Shown piece after piece: positions 26,334 to 35,929 of a stretch of DNA of 64,000 nucleotides (the first letter of the stretch is position 1; every line of letters begins with the position of its first letter). Made by a program: the position numbers and the translations under genes. The stretch is from Pirellulimonas nuda (lineage in GTDB: Bacteria; Planctomycetota; Planctomycetia; Pirellulales; Lacipirellulaceae): NCBI RefSeq assembly GCF_007750855.1, contig NZ_CP036291.1, positions 2,728,001-2,792,000 of the forward strand, in the 5' to 3' direction. Below the pieces are notes generated by a model. It made no database searches, was not told the origin of the DNA, and saw nothing but the letters and a program-made list of their open reading frames with translations.

Positions 26334-27926
26334 TCAGCTTCCCTTTGTTGGCGCGTCCTTGGGGCGATAGGCATCCAGCAAGGATTCCATCTCCTGCACC
26401 ACGTCGGGGTGCTGACGGTACAGGTTCGTGGTTTGATTCACATCCTGGCGCAAGTCGTAGAGTTGGGCAGACGGCGCGTCTTTCCGGATCCTGCCGTTCT
26501 CAATGTCGCTGTTGACGCTGCCCACAAAGGCGGCCGCGGGGGCGCCGCCCCAGGCGTGATCGCTAGGCCTGGACCCGTTGAACCCGCCGCTGCCTCGCGC
26601 CGGGATGTACATCCACTTCCCCTTGCGGAGCGAAAGGTGTCTGCCGCTCTTGGGCGCCAGGACCAGCTCGTCGCGGAGCGGTTCCCCCGGATCCCCTAGC
26701 AACGCGGGCAGAACGTTCATGCTGTCTTTGTTCTGCAGGGCGCTGGGGTCTTGTCCCGTAACGGCCGTGCAGGTGGCGAGCATGTCAACATTGCAGATTA
26801 GTTGATCGGACACTGTGCCCGGCGCGATCTTGCCGGGCCAGCGGGCAATGAACGGGACGCGGTGCCCCCCTTCCCAGGCGCCGAACTTAAAGCCGAGCAA
26901 GTCGCCGTTGATGTGGTGGCCCGCCTGCACGGCGTTCCTTCCGCCGAGGTTCAACATGGCGCCGTTGTCGCTCGTGAAGATGACCAGCGTGTTCTCATCG
27001 AGGCCGTGTGATTCGAGACAATCGGTCACTTGTCCCACCATCCAATCGAGCTCTTGAATGAAGTCGCCGTAGAGCTCTGCGTCGCTCGTTCCCTGGAATC
27101 GCTTGCCCGGGGTGAACGGATGGTGGATGTGGGTCGTGGCCAAGTAGAGAAAAAAGGGCTTCTCCTGATTGGCCGTGATCCAGTCGGTCGCTTTATTTGC
27201 CAGGACGGTTCCTACCGTGTAGTCGTTGTAAATCTTGTGAGCCTCCACTGCGCCTTTGAAGCTGTTGGGTGTGCGCTGAGAGGCCTCGGGGGGGATCGGC
27301 GTGATCGGAGTCGCCTCCTTTTGCTGTCCCTTGGCAAGAAGGATCAGAGGGTCTGCCGGGTCTGAGCCGACAATGCGGTCGTTCTCGACATAGACGTAGG
27401 GGGGCGCGCTGTTGACCACTGGCAAGCCAAAGTAGTAGTCGAATCCGAGGTCCATCGGCCCGGGACGCAGGGGCTCTTTCCAGTTGTTTGTTCCTTTCCC
27501 AAAACCCAGATGCCACTTGCCCAGTGCTGCGGTTGCGTAGCCTTGGTTCTTGAAAACGTCGGCCAGCGTAAGCGTGTCAGGGTCAATGATAAGCGCGGAA
27601 TTCACGGGCGCCGGACCCCACACGCCGGCGCCCCCGTTGGCCCGAACAGGGTACTGCCCCGTCAACAGCGCGTACCGCGAGGGCGTACAGACAGCGGAGG
27701 CCGAGTGGGCGTCGGTGAATCGCCGCCCCTCTCTTGCCAGATTGTCGATGTTCGGCGTTTTTACCTTCGTTGCGCCGTAGCAGCCGAGGTCGCCGTAGCC
27801 CAAATCGTCCGCAAAGATGAGGACCACATTTGGTGGCGTTGTGGCCGCCCCGCCGGCCGCTTTACCGTGTCCAGCCAGTGTGGAAAAGACAGCGGCGGCG
27901 ACGAGCAATCGGAGGAGGTGATGCAT
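26334..27926 (-). CDS. S1-type sulfatase
   Basis: This 530-aa protein has a signal peptide at about 1-24. FADDLGYGD binds metal, CTPSR supplies formylglycine Cys80, and GKWHLG and FTSDNG are intact. It is slightly longer than most array members because of an insertion before the middle (KGQQKEATPITPIPPEAS region). It is 118 bases upstream of the sulfatase-fucosidase fusion and 160 bases downstream of the FAD/SGNH gene, in the same orientation. Its CTPSRYALLTGQYP context resembles the 34404 sulfatase more than the CTPSRAAL group, suggesting a distinct subfamily. Confidence 0.9.
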   Translation of the reverse strand: MHHLLRLLVAAAVFSTLAGHGKAAGGAATTPPNVVLIFADDLGYGDLGCYGATKVKTPNIDNLAREGRRFTDAHSASAVCTPSRYALLTGQYPVRANGGAGVWGPAPVNSALIIDPDTLTLADVFKNQGYATAALGKWHLGFGKGTNNWKEPLRPGPMDLGFDYYFGLPVVNSAPPYVYVENDRIVGSDPADPLILLAKGQQKEATPITPIPPEASQRTPNSFKGAVEAHKIYNDYTVGTVLANKATDWITANQEKPFFLYLATTHIHHPFTPGKRFQGTSDAELYGDFIQELDWMVGQVTDCLESHGLDENTLVIFTSDNGAMLNLGGRNAVQAGHHINGDLLGFKFGAWEGGHRVPFIARWPGKIAPGTVSDQLICNVDMLATCTAVTGQDPSALQNKDSMNVLPALLGDPGEPLRDELVLAPKSGRHLSLRKGKWMYIPARGSGGFNGSRPSDHAWGGAPAAAFVGSVNSDIENGRIRKDAPSAQLYDLRQDVNQTTNLYRQHPDVVQEMESLLDAYRPKDAPTKGS

Positions 27927-28086
27927 TTCAAGTCTCTCGTTTCGGATGCGAGGTTCGGATTCGGAGCTCTCGTGGTAGGAGCCGCGGTGTTCAAGGAGCG
28001 TCCTTCAGACGCCCTGGTATGATAGATAAAGTTGACATGATGTGGCCATTCGCTGCTACTGCTTTGCGCGCCCGCAAACGCCTCGG

Positions 28087-30441
28087 TCAGCCCCCTGCCC
28101 CGCCTAGTTGCTGCCGGCTAGTCGGAGCAGCGGAGCGGGCATTCCCTGCTTTCGGCGTAGGCATTTGCCGGATCGCCTCTGCGACCAGCCCTGCGATGAT
28201 CCGGTTTCCTTCTCGCGTTGGATGCACGCCGTCTTGATCACGCCAGTCGGGGCGCATCGCCAGTTGTTGGTTCAGGTCGACGATCGACAAGGCGTTTCGA
28301 TCCGCCACTCGGACGACCGCGGCGCGGTAGTCCTCAAGCACTGCCGGAAGTCCCCCCCGCTGCTCGAAAGGTTCCCGTCGATGGCGCGTGAAGTACGCAT
28401 CGGCGTCGATCGGTGGGACCGTGCAGAAGATCACCCGGATGCCTGCTCGCTGGCACGACTCTGCAATCGTGGCGAGGTTCGCCTCGTACTCGTCGACGGG
28501 CACGAACACACGGTCTTCCGCAACACGAGAGTCGTTTGTGCCAAGACTAACCACGACGACCTCGGGGCGTAGGCTAAGCACGTCTCGTTGGAGCCGCTGG
28601 AGCGCGTGGCGCGATGAGTTGCCCGCGACCCCCGCATTAAATACCTGCTTGCCAAGCAGCTTCGCTAGTTCTTCTGGGTAGCCGCGCTTCGTGATGCTGT
28701 CGCCGAAGCAGATGATCGGGGGCCCCGCTCCGTCGGCAGTCAGGCGGGGCTTCGGCGGGCCGGCAGATTTGGCCGCAGGACGCGCCAGCACCTGGCCGTC
28801 CGCCAACAGCCGGCTGCGCAGCTTTTGGTAATCGACGTCTTGCACTGATGTGTCGGCGTCGATTGCTATCACGGCCGCGGCGCCCGCCGATTGGCCCAGC
28901 ACCATGAAGACCGGCTCCATGCGGACTGATCCGAACGCGATGTGGGTCGCCGACACGCAAACCGGCGCCAGCAGATTCTGACACTCCCCCTTGGCGGGAA
29001 CGATCGCCCGGTAGGAGATCGGGTAGGGCTTGAGGCCGTGCTGTTGCACGTCGCCCTCGTTGCGGGCCGCGCCGTCCTGCACAATCCGTTGGCAGTTGTG
29101 GGAGTCCATCCCGTAGGCGGCCATGCCGACGGGGTCGTCTGCCACCTCTTTGCCGCGGCAGTTGTGCTCCGTCATCACGTAGTCGGAGACCATCCGCCGG
29201 GCTTCGCGAACGTACATCTGGTGCGGCCATCCAGCGTCGCCAGTGAACTCGTCCTTGCAGGGGCCGAACGACGCGAATTCTTGCCGCAGACCTTGCGGAA
29301 CCCTCGGGCTGGTCGACATGAAATGCCAGAAGCCCAGGATGTAATCTTTGTGAGACTTCCAGATCCGGTCCCGCGTAGCGTAGTCGCCGTCGGGGTAGTC
29401 GTAGTTCATGCCGATGAAATCGGTTGAGATGCCTTGGCTGTTGTTGATGTCGGTCTTGCTGTTCGGCATCCAGACAGGATTGCAGAAATTACTCAGGACG
29501 GGTTGTTTCCCGGACTCGACGATCTTCTCAGCGCGTCGCGCGGCCAGCTCGTAGAGCGCCGGGTCGTAGTTGTCTGGAACGGTGAGCTCGCGGCGGTTCT
29601 CCGCGACGTTGGTGAAACAGAGGCGGAAGTTGTAGGCCTGAACCCGCTGGTCGCCGTCGCCCGGGATCCCTCCGCTCCCCCGCTGCACCAGCGGGATCAG
29701 CCCGCTGGCGGGGTCACCAGGAACGACGTACGGGTCGACGCCGCCGTAGATCTGGTTCTTGGGCGTGTGTTCTCGGATGCCGTTGAGCGTTTCGTTGTAC
29801 TGCGCATTCGCCTCGCGCCCGACTCGGTAGCTCACGCCCGCCATCGCCAGCAGGTCTCCCTCGTAGGTGGCGTCGACATATATCTTGGCGCGGTAGACGT
29901 CGCCGGCGTCTGTCTTGATCGCGACGATTCGTTGACCCTCCATCGTTGCGATCGATAGGCGCTGCTGAAACTGAACGACGCAGCCGTTGTCGGCCAGCAT
30001 CTCGTTGAGGATTCTTTCTGCGACGTGCGGCTCGAAGGTCCACATCGTGGCGTCTGGCCCAGAGACCTCTTCGAGCGTGGTGCGTTTCGACCGGTGGGCG
30101 AAAAAGTCGTCGCGCGACTCCCATCTCCAAGCGGCGTCGTCTGCGTAGTGTTTGGCGACCCGTTGGTAGAACTCTCGGCTGATGCCGCCGATGACCCCCT
30201 TGTTGCCGATGTCCGTGGCGCCGAGCCCGCCGGTGGTCATGCCGCCGATATGCCGGCCGGGCTCGACTAGAACGACCGACTTTCCTTGGCGAGCCGACTG
30301 GATCGCCGCGGTGATGCCGCCGACCGTGGCGCCGTACACGCAGACGTCCCGCGTAACCACGGCCGCGGGGCACTGCGTGGCTGTGCACACGCAGCTCGCG
30401 CCGCACAGCAGCCAGCTCCAGAACCTAGTGAGATCCATCAT
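28087..30441 (-). CDS. FAD-dependent oxidoreductase fused to SGNH/GDSL hydrolase
   Basis: This 784-aa protein from ATG 30441 has a short signal peptide; an upstream in-frame start would overlap the previous gene and adds no leader. Residues about 25-570 are an FAD_oxidored (PF12831-type) domain with a dinucleotide-binding beginning (VYGATVGGITAAIQSARQG, then EPGRHIGGMTTGGLG). After a Pro/Ala-rich linker, residues about 590-765 are an SGNH hydrolase: CFGDSITKRG (Ser), LGTND (Asn) and DQDGVHPT (Asp/His). SGNH enzymes include carbohydrate acetylesterases, so deacetylation of the glycan is plausible. The role of the flavin domain in such clusters is not established. Confidence 0.85.
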   Translation of the reverse strand: MMDLTRFWSWLLCGASCVCTATQCPAAVVTRDVCVYGATVGGITAAIQSARQGKSVVLVEPGRHIGGMTTGGLGATDIGNKGVIGGISREFYQRVAKHYADDAAWRWESRDDFFAHRSKRTTLEEVSGPDATMWTFEPHVAERILNEMLADNGCVVQFQQRLSIATMEGQRIVAIKTDAGDVYRAKIYVDATYEGDLLAMAGVSYRVGREANAQYNETLNGIREHTPKNQIYGGVDPYVVPGDPASGLIPLVQRGSGGIPGDGDQRVQAYNFRLCFTNVAENRRELTVPDNYDPALYELAARRAEKIVESGKQPVLSNFCNPVWMPNSKTDINNSQGISTDFIGMNYDYPDGDYATRDRIWKSHKDYILGFWHFMSTSPRVPQGLRQEFASFGPCKDEFTGDAGWPHQMYVREARRMVSDYVMTEHNCRGKEVADDPVGMAAYGMDSHNCQRIVQDGAARNEGDVQQHGLKPYPISYRAIVPAKGECQNLLAPVCVSATHIAFGSVRMEPVFMVLGQSAGAAAVIAIDADTSVQDVDYQKLRSRLLADGQVLARPAAKSAGPPKPRLTADGAGPPIICFGDSITKRGYPEELAKLLGKQVFNAGVAGNSSRHALQRLQRDVLSLRPEVVVVSLGTNDSRVAEDRVFVPVDEYEANLATIAESCQRAGIRVIFCTVPPIDADAYFTRHRREPFEQRGGLPAVLEDYRAAVVRVADRNALSIVDLNQQLAMRPDWRDQDGVHPTREGNRIIAGLVAEAIRQMPTPKAGNARSAAPTSRQQLGGAGG

Positions 30442-30595
30442 CGGCTCGGGGTCTCGTAGCGGTAAGGGATAAGGCGGCAGCGGGACTATGGGGCCGGTGC
30501 GCCGCGGAATGACCGGGAATCCGATTGGAGGAGCGCCGCGAACCGCGGTGCGATCGGCTCTCGCGCAGCGGTCCGCTGCAACGCAGAAGACGGAC

Positions 30596-31999
30596 TCAAC
30601 CACGCCTCGCACGGTTGCGGGCCGTCGCCGGCGGCGACCACTTTGCCGGTTTCGGATTGGCGACCTCCAGCGGCGCGTTGTCGGCGAAGCTCGTCATTTC
30701 TTCCGCCAGCCGGGCGGTCAGCTCGGCCACCTTGGCTGCGTGCTCGGGGCGATCGGCGAGGTTCGTCAATTCAAGCGGGTCGCTGTTGAGGTCGAAGAGC
30801 TGAGTGCGATCGACAAGCGGGTAGCGGATGAGCTTCCACCGGTCGTCGCGGACCGACCGCTGGCAGTTCTTGTAGGCCGTGTAGAGGACCTCGCGGACCT
30901 TGGTCTCCTTGCCCGTGAGGATAGGGAGGATGGTCTTCCCTTCGACGCCGATGGGAATCTCAGCGTCCGCCAGCCCCGCGAAGGTCGGAAACAGATCCAT
31001 CAAGTACACCAGCGCGTCGCTCTTGCCGTGCGTAACCCCGGGGCCGGCGATCACCAGCGGAACGTGCATGCCGCCGAACTCGTAGAGGTTTTGCTTCCCG
31101 AAGAGTCCGTGGTCTCCCATGGAGAGCCCGTTGTCGCCGCTGACGACGACGATGGTGTTCTCCCACTCTCCGGTCTGCTTCAGATGGGCGATGATCCGTC
31201 CGACGTGGTGGTCGAGGCCGGTGACGCACGCGTAGTATTCCGCGTTCTGCCGCTTGGTGTCCTCTGGCGTGCGGGGCCACGGCGCCAGCTTCTCATCGCG
31301 CACGGTCATCTCGCCGTTGTTAAACGGATGTAGCGGCAAAAACGCGGGCGAAAGGGGGATCTTGTCGGCGTCGTAGAGGTCGTGGAACCGCGGTTCGGCG
31401 GAGCGTGGGTCGTGCGGGACCGGGGGCGCAAGGTAGGCGTAGAACGGCTTGTCTACTTGGTCGGCTTTACGCGACTTGAGAAACTCAATCGTGCGGTCGG
31501 CCAGCCGCTGGCAGCAGTGAGCGCGGTCGTTTTCGGGGGGGCGTCCGCGGGCGTCGTCCACCACGTTGATCTCGAACTCCCGCGTGCCCGTCGGAAAGCC
31601 GTTGCCCGTCTTTCCCATGTGGAACGTTTGATAGCCGGCCGCCGCGATCACTCGGGGGAGGAAAGTCGCCGGGTCGTCGGCCTCCGCCGCAGCGCCGGGA
31701 GCGCCAGGGATGCGCTTCCACGAGCGGCCGGTGAGCATCATGGTTCGGCTCGGTTGGCAGACCGCTCCGCTCATCGAGCCCATGGTGTAGCAACGCGTAA
31801 AGGTCATTCCTTGCTCGACGATCGCGTCGAGGTTGGGCGTCACGAGCAGCGGGTTGCCCAGAGCCCGCAGCCCGTCGGGGCGATGGTCGTCCGCGTGGAT
31901 GTGGAGGATGTTCGGCTGGGTTGGCCGCGCCGCCAGGCCGGAATGCGTCGCCATCAGAAACGTGGCGAGCGCGAGCAGATTGGTAAACATTGCCTTCAT
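30596..31999 (-). CDS. S1-type sulfatase, divergent active site
   Basis: This 467-aa protein from ATG 31999 has a signal peptide (MKAMFTNLLALATFLMATHSGLA); an upstream in-frame start would add 66 residues overlapping the neighbouring gene's end. IHADDHRPDG replaces the usual DDxGYGD. CQPSR carries formylglycine Cys81. The GKWHLG motif reads GKTGNGF, lacking Trp and His, and the late motif is SGDNG. The pattern differs from the rest of the array and suggests another subfamily with its own substrate or sulfate position. It is 46 bases after the 32047 sulfatase gene and presumably cotranscribed. Confidence 0.88.
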   Translation of the reverse strand: MKAMFTNLLALATFLMATHSGLAARPTQPNILHIHADDHRPDGLRALGNPLLVTPNLDAIVEQGMTFTRCYTMGSMSGAVCQPSRTMMLTGRSWKRIPGAPGAAAEADDPATFLPRVIAAAGYQTFHMGKTGNGFPTGTREFEINVVDDARGRPPENDRAHCCQRLADRTIEFLKSRKADQVDKPFYAYLAPPVPHDPRSAEPRFHDLYDADKIPLSPAFLPLHPFNNGEMTVRDEKLAPWPRTPEDTKRQNAEYYACVTGLDHHVGRIIAHLKQTGEWENTIVVVSGDNGLSMGDHGLFGKQNLYEFGGMHVPLVIAGPGVTHGKSDALVYLMDLFPTFAGLADAEIPIGVEGKTILPILTGKETKVREVLYTAYKNCQRSVRDDRWKLIRYPLVDRTQLFDLNSDPLELTNLADRPEHAAKVAELTARLAEEMTSFADNAPLEVANPKPAKWSPPATARNRARRG

Positions 32000-32046
32000 G
32001 AAATCAGAGCCTCGTGTGAACTGCTGAGAAACTCGGACGCTCGTTC

Positions 32047-33513
32047 CTAGTTGATGAGCCTCGCCGGGTTCATCCTCCTGCGCAGCGCCGCGTCCGGACC
32101 GCCGCCGAACTGCTCCCAGTAGAGCGCCTTCATCGGGTTGATCTTTGGGCCAAAGGCGTCTTCGTTCACCAATAGCGGCTGCACTTCGCTCCACCATTGG
32201 TCGTAGGCTTCGCGCAGCTCGGCGACCGTCTCGGGGTGTTCTTCGATAACGTTCGTCCGCTCTTCGGGGTCGGCCTCAAGATCGTACAGCTCCTTGTTGT
32301 TCACCAGCGTGAACCGTGCGTTCTGGATGGCGCATTCCTTGTGCTTCCATTGCTCGACCTCACCCTTGGGCCAGCGGCCGACGTGGTGCACCAGGGTGCG
32401 GGCGGGCCAGGGTGCGCTGGGGTTCTTCAGCAGCGGCAACATGCTGCGGCCTTCAATTTGTTGCTTCATCTTGTCCGAAAGCTCGGCGCCCGTGATCGCG
32501 GCGAGCGTCGGGTAGATATCGATCGCCGAGGTCAATGCGTCGCACTCCTGCCCGGCCGGGATCCCGCCGGCGGGCCAGCGGAAGAAGCACGGCACACGCG
32601 TGCCCCCTTGATAGGGCCTCCCTTTGCTCCCCCGCATCCCGGCGTTGAAGACGTGGATCCCCTTCGTGCCGCCGTTGTCCGAGGCGAGGTAGATGACCAG
32701 CGTGTCGTCCGCGACGCCCCAGTCGTCGAGCTGCTTAAGGAGCGTGCCGAAGTTGGCGTCAACGTTCTCGACCATGCCGAAGAACTTGGCGGTCTCTTCT
32801 TTGACGCCGGGCTTGCCGAGGTAGTGCTGATAGTACTCTTTGGGCAGGACCAGCGGGGTGTGCGCGGCGTTGAGCGAGATGTAAGCGAAGAACGGCTGCG
32901 ACTCCTCGCGGCGGGAGTCCATCCACTTGATGGCCTGCGTAAAGAACAGGTCGGTGCAGTAACCGGTGGTCTTCTCCCACTTCCCGTTGTGCCACAGGGC
33001 GGGGTCGATATTGCTGTTGCCCGGCGCGTCGCCGCACGAGCCGGGGTAGGTCTGCCCGATCCCGCCGCCGCCGTGGGTGTAGACCTCGTCAAAGCCGCGG
33101 CTCTCTGGCCGGTAGGCCTCCTCGTCGCCCAGGTGCCACTTGCCGAAGATGCCGGTGGTGTAACCAACGGACTTCAGCATCTGAGGCAACGTGACGGTGT
33201 CGAGACTCAACCGCTCGCGCTCGTAGATGGTGTGCGTCACGCCGTTCTTGAACTCGTGCCGGCCGCTCATCAGGGCCGCACGGGTCGGCGCGCAGGTGGG
33301 GCTCACGTGGAACTGCGTGAACAGCAGGCTCTGCTTCTTGAACGCGTCTACCGAAGGCGTCCGCATGACAGGGTTGCCCAGGCAGCGGTAGTCGCCGTAG
33401 CCGACGTCGTCTGGCATGACGAGAATGATGTTGGGCTTGGCGGCGTCGACGGTCGATCGCCCTGCCAGCAGCGCCATCGCGGCCGCGGCGAGGAGTCTGA
33501 GCGTGCAGTTCAT
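32047..33513 (-). CDS. S1-type sulfatase
   Basis: This 488-aa secreted protein has a signal peptide at about 1-24. MPDDVGYGD, CAPTR (Cys74), GKWHLG and LASDNG are present. A THGGGGIGQTYPGSCGD segment and a CTDLFF segment recall the sulfatase half of the 22916 fusion (RCGGVGQASDYWGND, CTDVWF), so the two are probably close paralogues within the array. It starts 24 bases after the esterase gene ends and ends 46 bases before the next sulfatase. Confidence 0.9.
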   Translation of the reverse strand: MNCTLRLLAAAAMALLAGRSTVDAAKPNIILVMPDDVGYGDYRCLGNPVMRTPSVDAFKKQSLLFTQFHVSPTCAPTRAALMSGRHEFKNGVTHTIYERERLSLDTVTLPQMLKSVGYTTGIFGKWHLGDEEAYRPESRGFDEVYTHGGGGIGQTYPGSCGDAPGNSNIDPALWHNGKWEKTTGYCTDLFFTQAIKWMDSRREESQPFFAYISLNAAHTPLVLPKEYYQHYLGKPGVKEETAKFFGMVENVDANFGTLLKQLDDWGVADDTLVIYLASDNGGTKGIHVFNAGMRGSKGRPYQGGTRVPCFFRWPAGGIPAGQECDALTSAIDIYPTLAAITGAELSDKMKQQIEGRSMLPLLKNPSAPWPARTLVHHVGRWPKGEVEQWKHKECAIQNARFTLVNNKELYDLEADPEERTNVIEEHPETVAELREAYDQWWSEVQPLLVNEDAFGPKINPMKALYWEQFGGGPDAALRRRMNPARLIN

Positions 33514-33537
33514 CGAATCCCTTACCTCTTGTTGTTG

Positions 33538-34407
33538 TTACTTTGGAGTAGCAAGAAAGCCATGCGTAGCAAGGAAGGCTACAGCGCGCTCCATCGTCTG
33601 CGCGTAGTCCACGCCATCGTTGGCCGGTCGGAAAAGCGTCCCGTTAAAGAAGCCATGCCCCTTATTGGCGAACGGGACAAGCACACAGGTATTGCCCGCT
33701 TCTGTCATCTGTTGGGCGAAGCGCTCCGCGTTCTCAAACGGCACCGTCGTGTCAGTTGTTCCGTGGAACACGATCGTGGGCGCCAGGCCTTCGCGCACGT
33801 GGTGGCAGGGCGACAGCGTCGTGCGTTGCCCCGGCTTGAAGCGGTTAGCGCCGAAGCCCTTGTCGGTCGTGTCCAGCACAGGGTTGAAGAGGATCATCGC
33901 GTTGGGGACGGAGCTGATCTTCTGGTCCTCCCCCGCTTCTTCGCACCCGTCGATCACGCCGGTGCAGGCGGCGATGTGACCCCCGGCCGATCCGCCGGCG
34001 GCCACAATACGGTCGGGGTCCACCCCAAGCTCTGCGGCGTGCTGGCGCACCCAGCGGATCGCCGACTTGGCGTCCTTGACGCACTCGAGCGGCGTCGTCT
34101 TGTTCCGGCTCTTAACGCGGTACTCGGCTGAGAAAGCGACCATCCCCTGGCCGGCCAGCGCTTCGGCCTGCTGGTAGAACTGCTTCGGATCGCCGCCGTT
34201 CCAGCCCCCCCCGAAGAAGAACACGATCGCCGGCCGGCGATCGGACGGCATGAGGCCGTCCGGCTCGAAGGCGTGCAGCTTCAGCTCGACACCATCAACG
34301 CTCTTGTAAACTACAAGGCGATCGGGCTTCACCTCGGCGCTCTGGACCGGCGGCGCGTTTCCGGCGGCAAGCAGTAACCCGGCCAAGAGTAGGGTAGGCG
34401 ATCTCAT
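33538..34407 (-). CDS. Secreted alpha/beta-hydrolase, probable carbohydrate esterase
   Basis: This 289-aa protein has a signal peptide at about 1-23. FFGGGW provides an oxyanion-hole type motif, GGSAGGH carries the nucleophile Ser140, and the NKGHGFFNG segment probably supplies the catalytic His near the C-terminus. This is the pattern of BD-FAE/hormone-sensitive-lipase-like esterases, several of which remove acetyl or feruloyl groups from polysaccharides. Its ATG overlaps the TGA of the preceding sulfatase (ATGA, 34404-34407), a sign of coupled translation. In an array of sulfatases it likely removes ester decorations. Substrate is not known. Confidence 0.85.
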   Translation of the reverse strand: MRSPTLLLAGLLLAAGNAPPVQSAEVKPDRLVVYKSVDGVELKLHAFEPDGLMPSDRRPAIVFFFGGGWNGGDPKQFYQQAEALAGQGMVAFSAEYRVKSRNKTTPLECVKDAKSAIRWVRQHAAELGVDPDRIVAAGGSAGGHIAACTGVIDGCEEAGEDQKISSVPNAMILFNPVLDTTDKGFGANRFKPGQRTTLSPCHHVREGLAPTIVFHGTTDTTVPFENAERFAQQMTEAGNTCVLVPFANKGHGFFNGTLFRPANDGVDYAQTMERAVAFLATHGFLATPK

Positions 34408-35894
34408 GACGAGGGGGCGTACTTCTGCTTGGCCGGCGTCGCCGGCCCTTTTCTGATGCGAATCGCGACGTCATTGGCCTGCGGCGCCCCCGCGGTGCTG
34501 CGGCCGTTGGAGACGATCTGCTCGAGAGACGCGGTCAGTCGTTCGACGACCTTCGGATGCTGGGCTAGCACGTTGTTCGTCTCTCCGATATCGGCCTGAA
34601 GGTTGTAGAGCTGGGCCTGCGGAAGCCTCACGGCGGCCTTGCTGCCGGGCTTCGGATCGCTCCAGCCCCCCGAGTCGGCGCAGAGCTCGAGCTTCCACGG
34701 TCCCTGCCGGATCGCGAACGAGCCATTGATCGAATGATGCACCACCGATTCGTGCCGGGGGGCGGCGCCCGTGCCGAGCAGGGCGGGCAGCATGCTGATG
34801 CTGTCCTCGCCGGCCGTGTCGGGGAGGACCACGCCACACAGCTCGGCGCACGTCGCGATGAGATCGGTAAGGCAAACAAGCTGATCGCTGCGGCTGCCTA
34901 GTTTGATGTGACCGGGCCACCGCGCGATGAGCGGCACCCGGTGTCCCCCATCGAAGATGTCCGCTTTCGAGCCGCGCATCGACGCGCTTGGGTAGTGTCC
35001 CTGCGTTTGAAGCTGGGTGATGTTGGCCGCCTTGGAGCAGCCGTTGTCGCTTGAGAAGACGACGAGGGTGTCCCCGCCGACCCCGGCCTCGTCGATCGCT
35101 GCAAGGACCTCCCCCACGGCCCAGTCGGTTTCCATTACGTAGTCGCCGTGGTCGCCCAGGCCGCTCTTGCCCCGCCACGGCGCCGACGGAACGATCGGAG
35201 TGTGGGGCGAGTTGAGCGCGAAGTATAAGAAGAAGGGCTGACGTCGCTCCGCCTGACGCGAGACGAACGCCCTCGCTTCTGCCGCTAACAGCGGAAGCAC
35301 GTCCACAGGATCAACCGACTTCGTGACGCGGTCTGCTACAAAAAGTGAGTCCATCGACCTCGCGTGTTGAAACCCCAAGTACTCGTCGAAGCCCCGCGTG
35401 AGCGGACCGTTCTGGGTGATGGCGCCAACGGGCGCCGGGGCGCTTGCTCCTGCCGCCTTCTTGGCGCCGGCTGAGTTCTCGATCGTGAATCCGAGATGCC
35501 ACTTGCCGATGCAGGCCGTGCGATAGCCCTGTGCTTGGAGCAGCTTACCCACGGTGAGCCGGTCTGCGGCGATCAGCGGCTCCGGGAAGCCGTCCAGCAC
35601 CCCCTTTTGAAGCCTAGTGCGCCACGCGTACCTGCCCGTGAGAACGCCGTACCGAGTCGGCGTGCAGACGCTCGACCCGCTGTGCGCGTCGGTGAAGACA
35701 ATACCCTGGCCGGCCAGCCGGTCGATGTGGGGGGTCTCGATCTTCCCCCGCTCAGGATTAAGGCAGCGGACATCCCCGTAGCCGAGGTCGTCGGCGAGGA
35801 CGTACACGACGTTCGGAGGGGGAGCGTCGGCTGCGCAGAGGCCAGCCGGCACAGCAAGGCAAATGGCGAGGACGATGATGCGCATGGTCTTCAT
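34404..35894 (-). CDS. S1-type sulfatase
   Basis: This 496-aa protein is read from ATG 35894, which gives a direct signal peptide (MKTMRIIVLAICLAVPAGLCA). The frame is open to an ATG at 35933, but that start would lie in a terminator-like hairpin and add 13 residues. Motifs: LADDLGYGD, CTPTR (Cys77), GKWHLG, FSSDNG. CTPTRYGVLTGRYAWRT groups it with the 26334 enzyme. Its stop overlaps the start of the esterase gene by four bases, so the two products are probably made together. Confidence 0.9.
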   Translation of the reverse strand: MKTMRIIVLAICLAVPAGLCAADAPPPNVVYVLADDLGYGDVRCLNPERGKIETPHIDRLAGQGIVFTDAHSGSSVCTPTRYGVLTGRYAWRTRLQKGVLDGFPEPLIAADRLTVGKLLQAQGYRTACIGKWHLGFTIENSAGAKKAAGASAPAPVGAITQNGPLTRGFDEYLGFQHARSMDSLFVADRVTKSVDPVDVLPLLAAEARAFVSRQAERRQPFFLYFALNSPHTPIVPSAPWRGKSGLGDHGDYVMETDWAVGEVLAAIDEAGVGGDTLVVFSSDNGCSKAANITQLQTQGHYPSASMRGSKADIFDGGHRVPLIARWPGHIKLGSRSDQLVCLTDLIATCAELCGVVLPDTAGEDSISMLPALLGTGAAPRHESVVHHSINGSFAIRQGPWKLELCADSGGWSDPKPGSKAAVRLPQAQLYNLQADIGETNNVLAQHPKVVERLTASLEQIVSNGRSTAGAPQANDVAIRIRKGPATPAKQKYAPSS

Positions 35895-35905
35895 AGCTAC
35901 AGAAC

Positions 35906-35928
35906 AAAAAGCCGCCTCCAGAAGCGGC
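35906..35928 (-). terminator. Terminator-like hairpin inside the sulfatase array
   Basis: On the minus strand GCCGC pairs with GCGGC across an eight-base loop, immediately followed by TTTTTG (stem 35911-35928, T-run 35906-35910). It starts two bases after the stop codon of the first sulfatase gene (35930-35932) and ahead of the second. It could end a share of transcripts and so lower downstream expression. Confidence 0.6.
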
Positions 35929-35929
35929 G

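Noticed and set aside
32197..34131. 644-codon plus-strand frame across a sulfatase and an esterase gene
   Set aside because: The reverse-strand genes show catalytic motifs, leaders and proper spacing; this frame is their antisense shadow.
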